This document shows positions 1-5,188 of a stretch of 5,188 nucleotides of DNA, one piece after another. The stretch is from assembly GCA_030589825.1 (NCBI GenBank), contig JAUUZT010000071.1, positions 1 through 5,188 on the forward strand. The letters run 5' to 3'. Under the pieces are notes generated by a model, which worked only from the letters and a program-made list of their open reading frames with translations, did no database searches and was not told the DNA's origin. The position numbers were made by a program, and so were the translations under genes. Position 1 is the stretch's first letter. The number at the start of each line of letters is the position of its first letter. This DNA comes from Dehalococcoidia bacterium. GTDB lineage: Bacteria; Chloroflexota; Dehalococcoidia; GIF9; AB-539-J10.

Positions 1-175
1 AATAAATATGACAGCTCATGTAGTCCTTGTTTTGGAAAAAAGTAATTAAGCTTTACTTGACCTTAAGTCGAACAACGACTATTTCATCTTCTGTTTACCA
101 CCGTGGCCATGCCTAATATAGTGGGGAGTTTTTACCCTCTAAACGCAATAATTACGAAGGAAATGAACTTAGCTC
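1..175 (+). other. Left-edge non-coding stretch
   Basis: I see no supportable gene. The frames open at the left edge close within about 50 bases, so at most the tail of an upstream gene ends here. A small hairpin (AGTCG 66-70 with CGACT 76-80, loop AACAA) is followed by a moderately T-rich stretch and could be a weak terminator of an upstream gene, but five base pairs are too few to be sure. Confidence 0.3.
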
Positions 176-206
176 TTGACAAAACAATTTAAATGTATGG
201 TAAGAT
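176..206 (+). promoter_or_regulatory. Sigma70-like promoter of the winged-helix gene
   Basis: A perfect -35 box TTGACA lies at 176-181. The best -10 candidate is TAAGAT at 201-206, a 4 of 6 match to TATAAT with a long 19-nt spacer; TATGGT at 196-201 is a weaker alternative with too short a spacer. Transcription would start near 213, about 23 nt before the first gene. The -35 box is preceded by CTC, and the same nine bases CTCTTGACA recur in the promoter-like site at the right end of the window. The -35 is convincing and the -10 less so. Confidence 0.55.
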
Positions 207-207
207 G

Positions 208-223
208 GTACTAGTACTATAGT
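208..223. promoter_or_regulatory. Overlapping palindromes at the predicted transcription start (possible operator)
   Basis: Three perfect palindromes overlap here: GTACTAGTAC (208-217), TAGTACTA (212-219) and ACTATAGT (216-223). They sit just downstream of the -10 candidate and cover the predicted start of transcription, where a repressor could block initiation. The adjacent gene encodes a small winged-helix DNA-binding protein, so autoregulation is a natural inference. The palindromes are seen directly; the operator role is not proven, and short AT-rich palindromes can arise by chance. Confidence 0.35.
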
Positions 224-235
224 AATAGAAGGCGA

Positions 236-520
236 ATGGTGAGAGTAAGCAAGCGTCGATCAAATATAGAAATAATAGCCGAAATGTTGAGGATAGGGGA
301 GAATGGTGCGGGGAAGACGGAGATAATGTATAGCGCAAACATGAGCTATACACAGATACAGAAATATCTTGGCTATCTAATGACTCATGGATTTATTGAC
401 AGGATAGAGGTAGGGAATCCAGTTGTTACCTATCAGGTAACCGAGAAAGGGTTAGGGCTGCTCAGGAATATAGAGAGTATAATGGCGGCGCTTGATTTTG
501 AAGATATTAGTGGACTATAA
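236..520 (+). CDS. Small winged helix-turn-helix DNA-binding protein (ArnR1-like / HTH_45 type)
   Basis: This 94-residue protein is almost entirely one winged-helix domain and is probably a cytoplasmic transcriptional regulator. A basic N-terminus (residues 2-8, with KRR) is followed by a first helix (IEIIAEML, about 11-18). Then comes the family-typical stretch GKTEIMYSANMSYTQIQKYL (about 26-45), which holds the recognition helix. A helix-wing segment follows (LMTHGFIDRI, then VVTYQVTEKG, about 63-72), with a short C-terminal helix after it. The pattern K-T-x-I-M-Y-x-A-N-x-S-Y-x-Q followed by Y-x-V-T-E-K-G is characteristic of single-domain winged-helix proteins frequent in archaea and also found in Chloroflexota. 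No sensor domain or membrane segment is visible. The AGAAGG motif at 227-232 is only 3 nt from ATG 236, so GTG at 239 (6 nt away) is an equally possible start; an in-frame ATG at 194 is cut off by a TAG. It is first in the cluster and may control itself and the genes behind it. Confidence 0.8.
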   Translation: MVRVSKRRSNIEIIAEMLRIGENGAGKTEIMYSANMSYTQIQKYLGYLMTHGFIDRIEVGNPVVTYQVTEKGLGLLRNIESIMAALDFEDISGL

Positions 521-543
521 GGAGTTTAGCGCTCGTGAGAGGT

Positions 544-549
544 TATAAT
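544..549 (+). promoter_or_regulatory. Isolated TATAAT box before the first small ribbon-helix-helix-like gene
   Basis: A perfect TATAAT lies in the 96-bp gap after the winged-helix gene, about 68 nt before the next start codon. No recognisable -35 box lies 16-18 nt upstream (GGAGTT at 521-526), and there is no extended -10 TG. It could be a weak internal promoter, but the downstream gene could equally be read from the promoter at 176-206. Confidence 0.2.
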
Positions 550-606
550 AAGGGTTCAGGGTGCTCAGTTAAACCTGGTATGGTACAAAAAAAGATAGTA
601 AAGGAT

Positions 607-612
607 GGAGGG
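607..612 (+). promoter_or_regulatory. Ribosome binding site that fixes the start at 617
   Basis: GGAGGG lies 4 nt before ATG 617. It would lie inside the coding sequence if the upstream in-frame ATG at 605 were used, and that ATG has only AAAGG directly abutting it. The paralogous protein at 3011 also begins at the residue matching ATG 617. Confidence 0.75.
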
Positions 613-616
613 TTAT

Positions 617-937
617 ATGACAGATAGAAGGATGTTGATAGTGGATGCAGAGCTTGTAAAAAAGATAGATGAAAACCGTGGTGACCTGAGTTTTTCAGAG
701 TTCATCAGTTTTCTTATTGATAACCAGATTAAAGAAAAACATATAGGACACAATGGAGTCAGCAGGGAAGAATTTCGCCAGTTTCAGGAAGGGACGAAGG
801 AGTTACTGCGTCGTTTTCTGGAGTTCTTTCTCAGTTATGGCCTTGAACTTGGGCGGCAGACGGGCGATGATGAATTCCAGGAATTAAGCGAGAAACTACG
901 GGATCTTGGCAACTCGGTCAAAGTCAAGAACAGTTAG
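617..937 (+). CDS. Small ribbon-helix-helix-like protein with C-terminal helical region, copy A
   Basis: This 106-residue protein has no named family that I recognise with certainty. Residues 4-38 fit a ribbon-helix-helix (MetJ/Arc) fold: a short strand (RRMLIVD), a first helix (ELVKKIDENRG), a turn (DLS), and a second helix (FSEFISFLIDNQIKE). The C-terminal half has a conserved block, VSREEFRQFQEGTKELLRRF (about 48-67), followed by LEFFLSYGLELG. It is probably a long amphipathic helix for dimerisation or partner binding. No catalytic motif, signal peptide or membrane segment is seen. I chose ATG 617 over ATG 605 because of the GGAGGG site and because the paralogue at 3011 is the same length from this residue. 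By hand count 69 of 106 residues are identical to that paralogue, without gaps. It precedes a GH3 enzyme in both cassettes, so a regulator or partner of that enzyme is inferred. It could bind DNA or could use the fold only to dimerise. Confidence 0.75.
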   Translation: MTDRRMLIVDAELVKKIDENRGDLSFSEFISFLIDNQIKEKHIGHNGVSREEFRQFQEGTKELLRRFLEFFLSYGLELGRQTGDDEFQELSEKLRDLGNSVKVKNS

Positions 938-1050
938 CAGACACTTTTTTTAACATTTTTTTCTCCGCGTCATTTCTGATAGCTTTAAATAGAACTATCT
1001 TCTAGAACATAATATCTTCACAAATAAATCCAGTCCTGTCACAGTATCAC

Positions 1051-1068
1051 TTAACAACAAGTTGTGAA
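1051..1068. promoter_or_regulatory. Imperfect 18-bp palindrome (possible operator)
   Basis: The sequence TTAACAACAAGTTGTGAA consists of 8-bp arms matching at 7 of 8 positions around a 2-bp centre. That size and symmetry suit a dimeric DNA-binding protein, such as the ribbon-helix-helix-like or winged-helix proteins encoded just upstream. It lies 92 bp before the GH3 start. It has no counterpart in the 32-bp spacer of the second cassette. The binding role is inferred only from symmetry. Confidence 0.35.
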
Positions 1069-1078
1069 CTATCATGGC

Positions 1079-1117
1079 ATCCAGTGCGAAGCGATTTGAA
1101 CATACTGCACACTGGAT
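1079..1117 (+). repeat. Inverted repeat, possible leader hairpin before GH3
   Basis: ATCCAGTG (1079-1086) is perfectly complementary in inverted orientation to CACTGGAT (1110-1117), with a 23-nt loop. No T tract follows, so it is not a classical terminator. It ends 30 nt before the ribosome binding site of the GH3 gene and could be an mRNA leader structure or two halves of a protein-binding site. Confidence 0.35.
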
Positions 1118-1146
1118 AAATCAGTAAACAGATAGCCGACTTGAAT

Positions 1147-1155
1147 TAAGGAGGT
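1147..1155 (+). promoter_or_regulatory. Near-ideal ribosome binding site of GH3 copy A
   Basis: TAAGGAGGT ends 5 nt before ATG 1161 and is a full-length match to the bacterial anti-Shine-Dalgarno complement. It fixes the start and suggests efficient translation. It is stronger than the sites of the two small genes. Confidence 0.8.
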
Positions 1156-1160
1156 ACATT

Positions 1161-2834
1161 ATGACAAGGCCAATTGATTTATTGCGTGGTGGGAAGAAGG
1201 AAGAACTATGGCAGATGTGCTGTGGCTTCATAGACCTCAGTTTAGAAGAAGTTATGACCATTCAGAAAAGGTTGTTATTAGAGCAGATTGAGCTGTTGAA
1301 GAACTGTGAACTGGGCAGGAAAGTTATGGGTGGTGCCATGCCCACCACAGTAGAGGAATTCAGGGAACAGGTGCCGTTAACCACCTATAATGACTATATT
1401 CCTGAACTGGTGGAAAAGAGAGAAGATGCCCTGCCAGCTAAGGTAGCTAGATGGGTGCGTACTTCAGGCCATGCTGGTGACTATGATGTTAAGTGGGTGC
1501 CCATGTCGGAGGATTTTACTAATGAATGTGAAAAATACGGGGCAGCGGTTGTTATGTTTTCAACATGCAATAGCAGAGGTGACCTCTCAAAGATAAAAGA
1601 GCATTTCAAACTGCTGTTTAGCATGGGGACCCCAGAGTATGTTTCAGGTGCCATGGTGTACTTGATGCGACAGGCACTTGGCTGTGATATCTTACCTTTA
1701 AAAGGTGAAGGGATGCAGTTTCAGGAGAGGATGAAAGCAGGGTTCAACGAGGCACTTTATAAGGGGCTTGACATGAAAGGAGGGCTGCCCACTGTCCTGG
1801 TAGCTGTGGGAGAACAATTTAAACAGCGATCAGGCAAAAGAAATATTCGTCCTCTATTATCACATCCGAAGGCACTGTGGCGAGTAATGAGGGCAGTGGC
1901 TATAAGCAAATTGCATCATCGTGCCATGTTACCTAAAGATATGTGGTCGCTTAAAGGAATTGCAGGCTGTGGTACAGATAGTGGCATCTTCAGAAAGAAG
2001 GTAGAGGAATTATGGGGGAGGCCTTTGCTGGAAATGTATTCTAGTACTGAAGGGGGCTATTATGCTATCCAGACATGGGATTATGAAGGGATGACATTTG
2101 TTCCAAACCTTAATTTCTATGAATTTATTCCTGAAAGAGAGTGGTTCAAATGGCAATTAGACCGTTCATACAAGCCCAAGACCCTTTTGCTGGATGAAGT
2201 AAAAGCTGGTGAAAAATATGAGATAGTCATTACCAACTTTCATAGCGGCATCATGACCAGATATAGAATCGGTGACATGATCAGGATAACCTCGCTACGT
2301 AACGAGAAACTGAACATAGATATTCCCCAAATGATGTTTGAAAGAAGAGCCGATGAGCTTATTGATATATTCGGGTTTGGGCATATTACAGAAAAACTTA
2401 TCTGGCAAGCGATTGAGAATACCGGCATCCCTTATGTAGATTGGACAGCACGCAAAGAAATAATTGAAGACAAACCTTTACTGCATGTCTATCTGGAACT
2501 CCAGGGTGACTATATCGCAAGTGAACAAACAGTAGAAGCAGCAGTGTATAAAGAGTTTACGGAATTAGACAAAATACATGAGTTCAATCTTTATAAGTTT
2601 GCTTATGGTGAGGCGGTAGAATTTATGGACATGAAGCCTGTAAAGATTACTTTTCTCCCTCGAGGTGCCTCTGCCCGTTATATTTCCAGAATGCGAGCTC
2701 AGGGAGCAGATTTGGGTCATATTAAACCACCCCATATAAATCCTTCTGACGAGATACTTTCCATTCTGGAATCTCCAGGAGTTGAGGTAGAGGCAGTACC
2801 GAAAGCAGAACCCGGGCGTGTAACTGCTCAGTGA
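1161..2834 (+). CDS. GH3-family acyl-acid amido synthetase (adenylate-forming enzyme), copy A
   Basis: This 557-residue cytoplasmic enzyme has the usual length for the GH3 family, part of the ANL adenylate-forming superfamily. Known members activate a carboxylic acid as acyl-AMP and transfer it to an amino acid to make an amide. The N-terminus carries the family block EEFREQVPLTTYNDY (65-79). The ATP-binding P-loop region is RTSGHAGDYDVKWVP (100-114). The A5-like motif YSSTEGG is at 293-299 and YRIGD, which holds the ribose-binding aspartate, at 368-372. The C-terminal domain ends in GADLGHIKPPHI (515-526), where K522 matches the conserved lysine of the GH3 C-terminal motif. The P-loop is unusual: H and A replace the typical T-T/S, and D replaces the following K, so ATP handling may differ. 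The acid and amine substrates cannot be deduced; auxin or jasmonate, the plant substrates, should not be assumed. It is preceded by the small ribbon-helix-helix-like gene and has a paralogue of identical length downstream. It is the only intact GH3 gene here. Confidence 0.88.
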   Translation: MTRPIDLLRGGKKEELWQMCCGFIDLSLEEVMTIQKRLLLEQIELLKNCELGRKVMGGAMPTTVEEFREQVPLTTYNDYIPELVEKREDALPAKVARWVRTSGHAGDYDVKWVPMSEDFTNECEKYGAAVVMFSTCNSRGDLSKIKEHFKLLFSMGTPEYVSGAMVYLMRQALGCDILPLKGEGMQFQERMKAGFNEALYKGLDMKGGLPTVLVAVGEQFKQRSGKRNIRPLLSHPKALWRVMRAVAISKLHHRAMLPKDMWSLKGIAGCGTDSGIFRKKVEELWGRPLLEMYSSTEGGYYAIQTWDYEGMTFVPNLNFYEFIPEREWFKWQLDRSYKPKTLLLDEVKAGEKYEIVITNFHSGIMTRYRIGDMIRITSLRNEKLNIDIPQMMFERRADELIDIFGFGHITEKLIWQAIENTGIPYVDWTARKEIIEDKPLLHVYLELQGDYIASEQTVEAAVYKEFTELDKIHEFNLYKFAYGEAVEFMDMKPVKITFLPRGASARYISRMRAQGADLGHIKPPHINPSDEILSILESPGVEVEAVPKAEPGRVTAQ

Positions 2835-3010
2835 ATCAGTCGTATCAATAAAACAAATTCCAGGGGCGAGGGTTAGGGCCTCTCCCCTGGCAAGAATAGA
2901 TTAAATCGGATATTTGGGCAGGAGGGATGAGGCAGGGAGTGGGGCTTAAGAGTCAACGTAGATATAGAGCGGCATTCTTTAATGCACTAAAAAAAGGGGA
3001 GAATAGTTAG
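2835..3010 (+). other. Intercassette spacer
   Basis: This 176-bp stretch between the two cassettes contains the hairpin at 2860-2890, a purine-rich G-heavy segment (2918-2945) and a small 5-bp hairpin, GCATT-CTTT-AATGC (2972-2985). I see no convincing -35/-10 pair, so the second cassette may depend on read-through from the first. The GGGGAG at 2996-3001 is the ribosome binding site for the next gene, with a rather long 9-nt spacing. Confidence 0.4.
2860..2890 (+). terminator. Hairpin after GH3 copy A, degenerate terminator without T tract
   Basis: A 12-bp GC-rich stem (2860-2871 with 2879-2890) has one C-T mismatch (2867 with 2883) and a 7-nt loop. It starts 25 nt after the TGA of GH3 copy A. 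No T run follows (CAAGAATAGA), so it should terminate poorly or act as a 3'-end mRNA stabiliser. Its arms resemble those of the true terminator after the second GH3 (left arms 10 of 11 identical, right arms 9 of 11), at nearly the same distance from the stop codon. It is probably a decayed copy of the same terminator. Confidence 0.55.
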
Positions 3011-3331
3011 ATGACTGAAAAACGTATGCTGATAGTGGATGCTGAAGTAATGAAAAGAATAGACGAGAATCGTGGTGATTTGAGCATTGCGGAATTTTTC
3101 AACTTGCTTATCGATAATCAATTGAAAGCAGAAAACATAAAGCCCGGAGGAGTAAGCAGGGAAGAATTCTACCAGTTTCAACAGGGGATGAAAGATCTGT
3201 TACATAATTTCCTCGAGTTCTTTGTTACTTATGGGTTGGAATTAGGTAAGCAGACAGGGGATGAAGAATTCCTGCAATTAAGTAAAAAATTACAAAGCCT
3301 GGGAGGCTTGGTGAAGAGCAAGAAGGATTGA
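3011..3331 (+). CDS. Small ribbon-helix-helix-like protein with C-terminal helical region, copy B
   Basis: This 106-residue paralogue of the protein at 617-937 is the same length and aligns without gaps at about 65% identity. The proposed ribbon-helix-helix segment is kept: strand KRMLIVD (4-10), first helix with KRIDENRG, second helix with AEFFNLLIDNQ. The best-conserved parts are RMLIVDAE, IDENRGDLS, GVSREEF, FLEFF and YGLELG-x-QTGD, so both the N-terminal fold and the C-terminal helix are constrained. The most variable stretch is the linker at residues 39-46. ATG 3011 follows GGGGAG (2996-3001) by 9 nt, and TAG just before the ATG excludes an extension. The stop is 32 bp before the second GH3 frame, so the two are clearly co-transcribed. 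Conservation beside a GH3 gene in both copies supports a shared role. That role is unknown; a DNA-binding regulator or a protein partner of GH3 are both possible. Confidence 0.78.
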   Translation: MTEKRMLIVDAEVMKRIDENRGDLSIAEFFNLLIDNQLKAENIKPGGVSREEFYQFQQGMKDLLHNFLEFFVTYGLELGKQTGDEEFLQLSKKLQSLGGLVKSKKD

Positions 3332-3349
3332 AATAGATTTCTTCTAAAG

Positions 3350-3356
3350 AAGGAGG
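3350..3356 (+). promoter_or_regulatory. Ribosome binding site of GH3 copy B
   Basis: AAGGAGG lies 7 nt before ATG 3364. An intact, strong site before an interrupted gene indicates that the 262-residue N-terminal part can still be translated. It is partly overlapped by a small palindrome (CTTCT-AA-AGAAG, 3341-3352), which is probably too short to hide it. Confidence 0.75.
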
Positions 3357-3363
3357 AATAGTT

Positions 3364-5037
3364 ATGATAAGACCTATTGATTTACAACGACAGGGGAAAA
3401 AAGAGGAACTATGGCAGATGTGCTGTGGCTTTATTGACCTGAGCCTTGAGCAATTTATGAATATCCAGAAAACATTGCTTCTAAAACAGCTGGAGGTATT
3501 AAAAAATTGTGAACTGGGCAAGAAAATAATGCGAGGAGCGATGCCTGCCACTGTGGAAGAATTCCGTGAGCAGGTGCCTTTAACCACTTATGGTGATTAC
3601 CTGCCGGAGCTGGGAGAGAAAAGGGAGGATTGCTTGCCAGCCAAGGTTGTTAAGTGGATAAGAACTTCTGGCCAAACCGGAAAATACGACATTAAGTGGG
3701 TACCTATGCCGGAGGATTTCCTGACACAATTTGAGAAAGTGGCTGGTGGCGCAGCTATTTTTACTACTTGTAACCGAAGAGGTGACCTTTCTCACATAAA
3801 GGAACATCAGAAGACAATACATACAGTGGGCTCTTCAGAGTATGGTTCGGCACTTCTCTGTAAATTAATTGAGCAAGCGATTGGTTATGACATGTTACCC
3901 TCTAATGCTGAGGGGATGTCTTTCCAGGAAAGCGTACAGGCTGGATTTGAGGAAGCTTTATATCAGGGGCTTGATGCCTTTGGTGGTGTGGCTTCTGTCC
4001 TGGTGACGGTGGGTGAGCAGTTTAAACAGAAAAAAGGAAAGATGAATATTAAGCCTTTACTATCTCACCCTAAAGCGTTATTCCGAATTATCAGAGGATT
4101 GATTCGGAGTAAACTGGCGCGCCGTCAGATGTTACCTAAAGACCTGTGGTAAATTAGAGGTATTGGGGGTGGTGGTACGGATAACACTATCTTCAAGAAG
4201 AATATAAAAGAGCTATGGGGTAGATATCCACTTGAGTTGTATGCTGCCATCGAAGGCGGTATATTTGCTACACAGACTTGGGATTATGAGGGAATGACCT
4301 TTGTTCCAAATCTTGATTTCTTGGAATTTATCCCCGAGAATGAAGTGGATAGAGAGAAGGCAGATAAATATTATCGGCCGAAAACTGTTTTATTAGACGA
4401 GGTACAAGCTGAGGAGATTTATGAGCTCGTTATTACCAACTTTCATAATGGTATTATGACTAGATATAGGATTGGCGATATGGTCAGGATAACTGCCTTA
4501 CGAAATGAGAAACTTAATATTGATATACCACAGATGATATTTGAAAGGCGAGCCGATGATCTTATTGATGTTACCTGTTTTGGTCGATTGACAGAAAAAA
4601 TTATCTGGCAGGCGATTGAAGATAGCGGTATACCTTATGTAGATTGGACAGCGCGCAAAGAGATAGTGAAGGATAAATCAGTATTGCATCTCTACATTGA
4701 ACTTAAAGGTGGCCATATGGCTAGTGAAGAGACCATAGCAGCGGTAATGTATGATGAGATTGTGGAGCTTAATAACATATTTCACTACAATCAATACCTC
4801 CATTTTGGTGGTGAACCGATGGCTATGCTTGGCTATAAACCGCTGATAGTCACTTTACTTCCGAGTGGGTCCTTCAGAAGTTATATCGCTCAGAGGCAAG
4901 CAGAGGGAGCCGACTTAGGGCATTTGAAACCAACTCATATAAACCCTTCAGACAAAGTGCTTTCTTTGCTTGGATATCCCAGAGTTGTGGAGGATGAAGT
5001 TCAGTCAATTGAAGCCGAGCATGCGGTTACCGGTTAA
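3364..5037 (+). pseudogene. GH3-family acyl-acid amido synthetase, copy B, interrupted by one in-frame TAA
   Basis: The frame from ATG 3364 to the TAA at 5035-5037 has 557 coding codons counting the interrupted one, exactly the length of copy A, and aligns to it without a frameshift. A single TAA at codon 263 (4150-4152) stands where copy A has serine, in a conserved stretch (MLPKDLW before, IRGIGGGGTD after). The N-terminal 262 residues contain the P-loop RTSGQTGKYDIKWVP (100-114), which is closer to the canonical pattern than in copy A. Past the stop lie YAAIEGG (293-299, Thr replaced by Ile), YRIGD (368-372) and GADLGHLKPTHI (515-526). The translated N-terminal product would lack the A5 motif, the ribose-binding aspartate and the C-terminal lysine, so it cannot be a normal enzyme. 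No convincing restart follows: TTG 4237 has no ribosome binding site and begins inside the A5 motif. The rest of the frame is clean, so this is a recent nonsense mutation, a sequencing or assembly error, or, less likely, read-through. Confidence 0.8.
4150..4152 (+). other. In-frame TAA in GH3 copy B
   Basis: The codon context is TGG-TAA-ATT, against TGG-TCG-CTT in copy A. One substitution from TCA, TTA or a lysine AAA codon would produce it. TAA followed by A is normally an efficient stop, and TAA is not the codon used for selenocysteine (TGA) or pyrrolysine (TAG), so programmed recoding is not favoured. Confidence 0.85.
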
Positions 5038-5062
5038 AATTGATTACGGAACAAGTTATTTG

Positions 5063-5096
5063 CAGGGACGAGGATTTTACCTCGTCCCTGTTTTCT
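5063..5096 (+). terminator. Intrinsic terminator after GH3 copy B
   Basis: A perfect 11-bp stem (5063-5073 with 5080-5090) with an ATTTTA loop is followed directly by TTTTCT. It begins 25 nt after the stop codon at 5037. It marks the end of the transcription unit and supports a bacterial origin. Confidence 0.9.
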
Positions 5097-5121
5097 AATA
5101 ATGACCTTACTTTAATATCTC

Positions 5122-5150
5122 TTGACAGTTTTCATATTTATATCAATAAT
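5122..5150 (+). promoter_or_regulatory. Sigma70-like promoter for a gene beyond the right edge
   Basis: A perfect TTGACA (5122-5127), a 17-nt spacer and AATAAT (5145-5150, 5 of 6 match) form a good promoter just after the terminator. It points out of the window. The shared CTCTTGACA with the promoter at 174-181 may be coincidence or may reflect related control. No start codon with a ribosome binding site is visible before the window ends. Confidence 0.6.
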
Positions 5151-5188
5151 TATGTTGTATTATGAATAGCCATGTTCTAATAACTATA

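Larger units (their letters stand above)
938..1160 (+). other. 223-bp spacer between copy A small gene and GH3, containing inverted repeats
   Basis: The equivalent spacer in the second cassette is only 32 bp, so about 190 bp were gained here or lost there. It begins with two T7 tracts (945-951 and 956-962) that lack a preceding GC-rich hairpin, so it is not a convincing intrinsic terminator. It also holds the inverted repeats at 1051-1068 and 1079-1117, listed separately. No open frame worth calling is present. A promoter for the downstream GH3 is plausible, but the only candidate I find, CATAAT at 1008-1013 with a poor TTAAAT at 985-990, is weak. Confidence 0.5.
617..2890 (+). repeat. Duplicated cassette, unit A (small protein, GH3, hairpin)
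   Basis: This is the left unit of an old tandem duplication; the partner is 3011-5096. Gene order, protein lengths (106 and 557), the position of the trailing hairpin and most residues correspond. The exception is the spacer between the two genes, 223 bp here against 32 bp in unit B. The units are diverged enough that recombination between them should be limited. Confidence 0.8.
3011..5096 (+). repeat. Duplicated cassette, unit B (small protein, interrupted GH3, terminator)
   Basis: This is the right unit of the tandem duplication. It is the more compact copy and keeps an intact intrinsic terminator, whereas unit A keeps an intact GH3 gene. The winged-helix gene at 236-520 is not duplicated within the window. 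Confidence 0.8.

Noticed and set aside
605..616. Upstream start at ATG 605 for the first small protein
   Set aside because: It would put the GGAGGG ribosome binding site inside the gene and add four residues absent from the paralogue.
940..965. Intrinsic terminator at the paired T7 tracts after the first small gene
   Set aside because: No GC-rich stem precedes the T tracts; only a 4-bp complementarity (CTTG with CAAG) was found.
2240..2428. 62-codon open frame on the - strand inside GH3 copy A
   Set aside because: It lies fully within a well-supported coding gene, and its translation shows no recognisable domain. It is a shadow frame.
2987..3181. 64-codon open frame on the - strand over the second small protein
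   Set aside because: It overlaps a gene whose + strand product is conserved with its paralogue; the - strand product resembles nothing.
3225..3822. Two - strand open frames (3225-3587 and 3580-3822) over the start of GH3 copy B
   Set aside because: They are antiparallel to a frame with clear GH3 motifs and have no family signal of their own.
4150..4152. Programmed recoding of the internal stop (selenocysteine or pyrrolysine)
   Set aside because: The codon is TAA rather than TGA or TAG, the paralogue has an ordinary serine there, and no special downstream structure was seen.
4237..5037. Separate gene starting at TTG 4237 downstream of the internal stop
   Set aside because: There is no ribosome binding site, the start falls at the A5 motif in the middle of the GH3 catalytic region, and homology to copy A continues upstream without a break to the TAA.
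1..5188. CRISPR array, tRNA, rRNA, insertion sequence or transposase
   Set aside because: No regularly spaced repeats, cloverleaf-like segment, rRNA-like stretch, terminal inverted repeats or transposase frame were found. The repetition here is a diverged gene duplication.

Overview
The window looks bacterial. Every gene except the first has a clear Shine-Dalgarno sequence, there are TTGACA-type promoter boxes, and a strong intrinsic terminator closes the last gene. The first gene is an archaeal-style winged-helix protein of a kind also common in Chloroflexota. Together with the bacterial GH3 enzymes and moderate base composition, this suggests Chloroflexota, perhaps Dehalococcoidia. That placement is inferred from family knowledge and is not proven by the sequence.

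Layout, all genes on the + strand. Positions 1-235 are a leader with a sigma70-like promoter (176-206) and overlapping palindromes at the expected transcription start. Positions 236-520 encode a small winged-helix regulator. A two-gene cassette then occurs twice. Unit A is a 106-residue ribbon-helix-helix-like protein (617-937), a 223-bp spacer, a 557-codon GH3-family acyl-acid amido synthetase (1161-2834), and a hairpin (2860-2890). Unit B is the paralogous small protein (3011-3331), a 32-bp spacer, a second GH3 frame (3364-5037) of exactly the same length but interrupted by one in-frame TAA at 4150-4152, and a textbook terminator (5063-5096). The window ends with another promoter-like sequence (5122-5150) that reads out to the right.

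The two cassettes align without gaps over both small proteins and the first 262 GH3 codons, and the GH3 frames have identical total length. Even the hairpins after the stop codons are related and equally spaced, so the duplication included the terminator. The small proteins are about 65% identical by hand count, so the duplication is old, whereas the single nonsense codon in the second GH3 looks recent.

A plausible working model is that the winged-helix protein controls the locus, the ribbon-helix-helix-like protein is a dedicated partner or regulator, and GH3 activates an unknown carboxylic acid with ATP and joins it to an amino acid or amine. The substrate cannot be read from the sequence. 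The recurring pairing of a small ribbon-helix-helix-like protein with a GH3 enzyme is the most interesting candidate for an undescribed system here.
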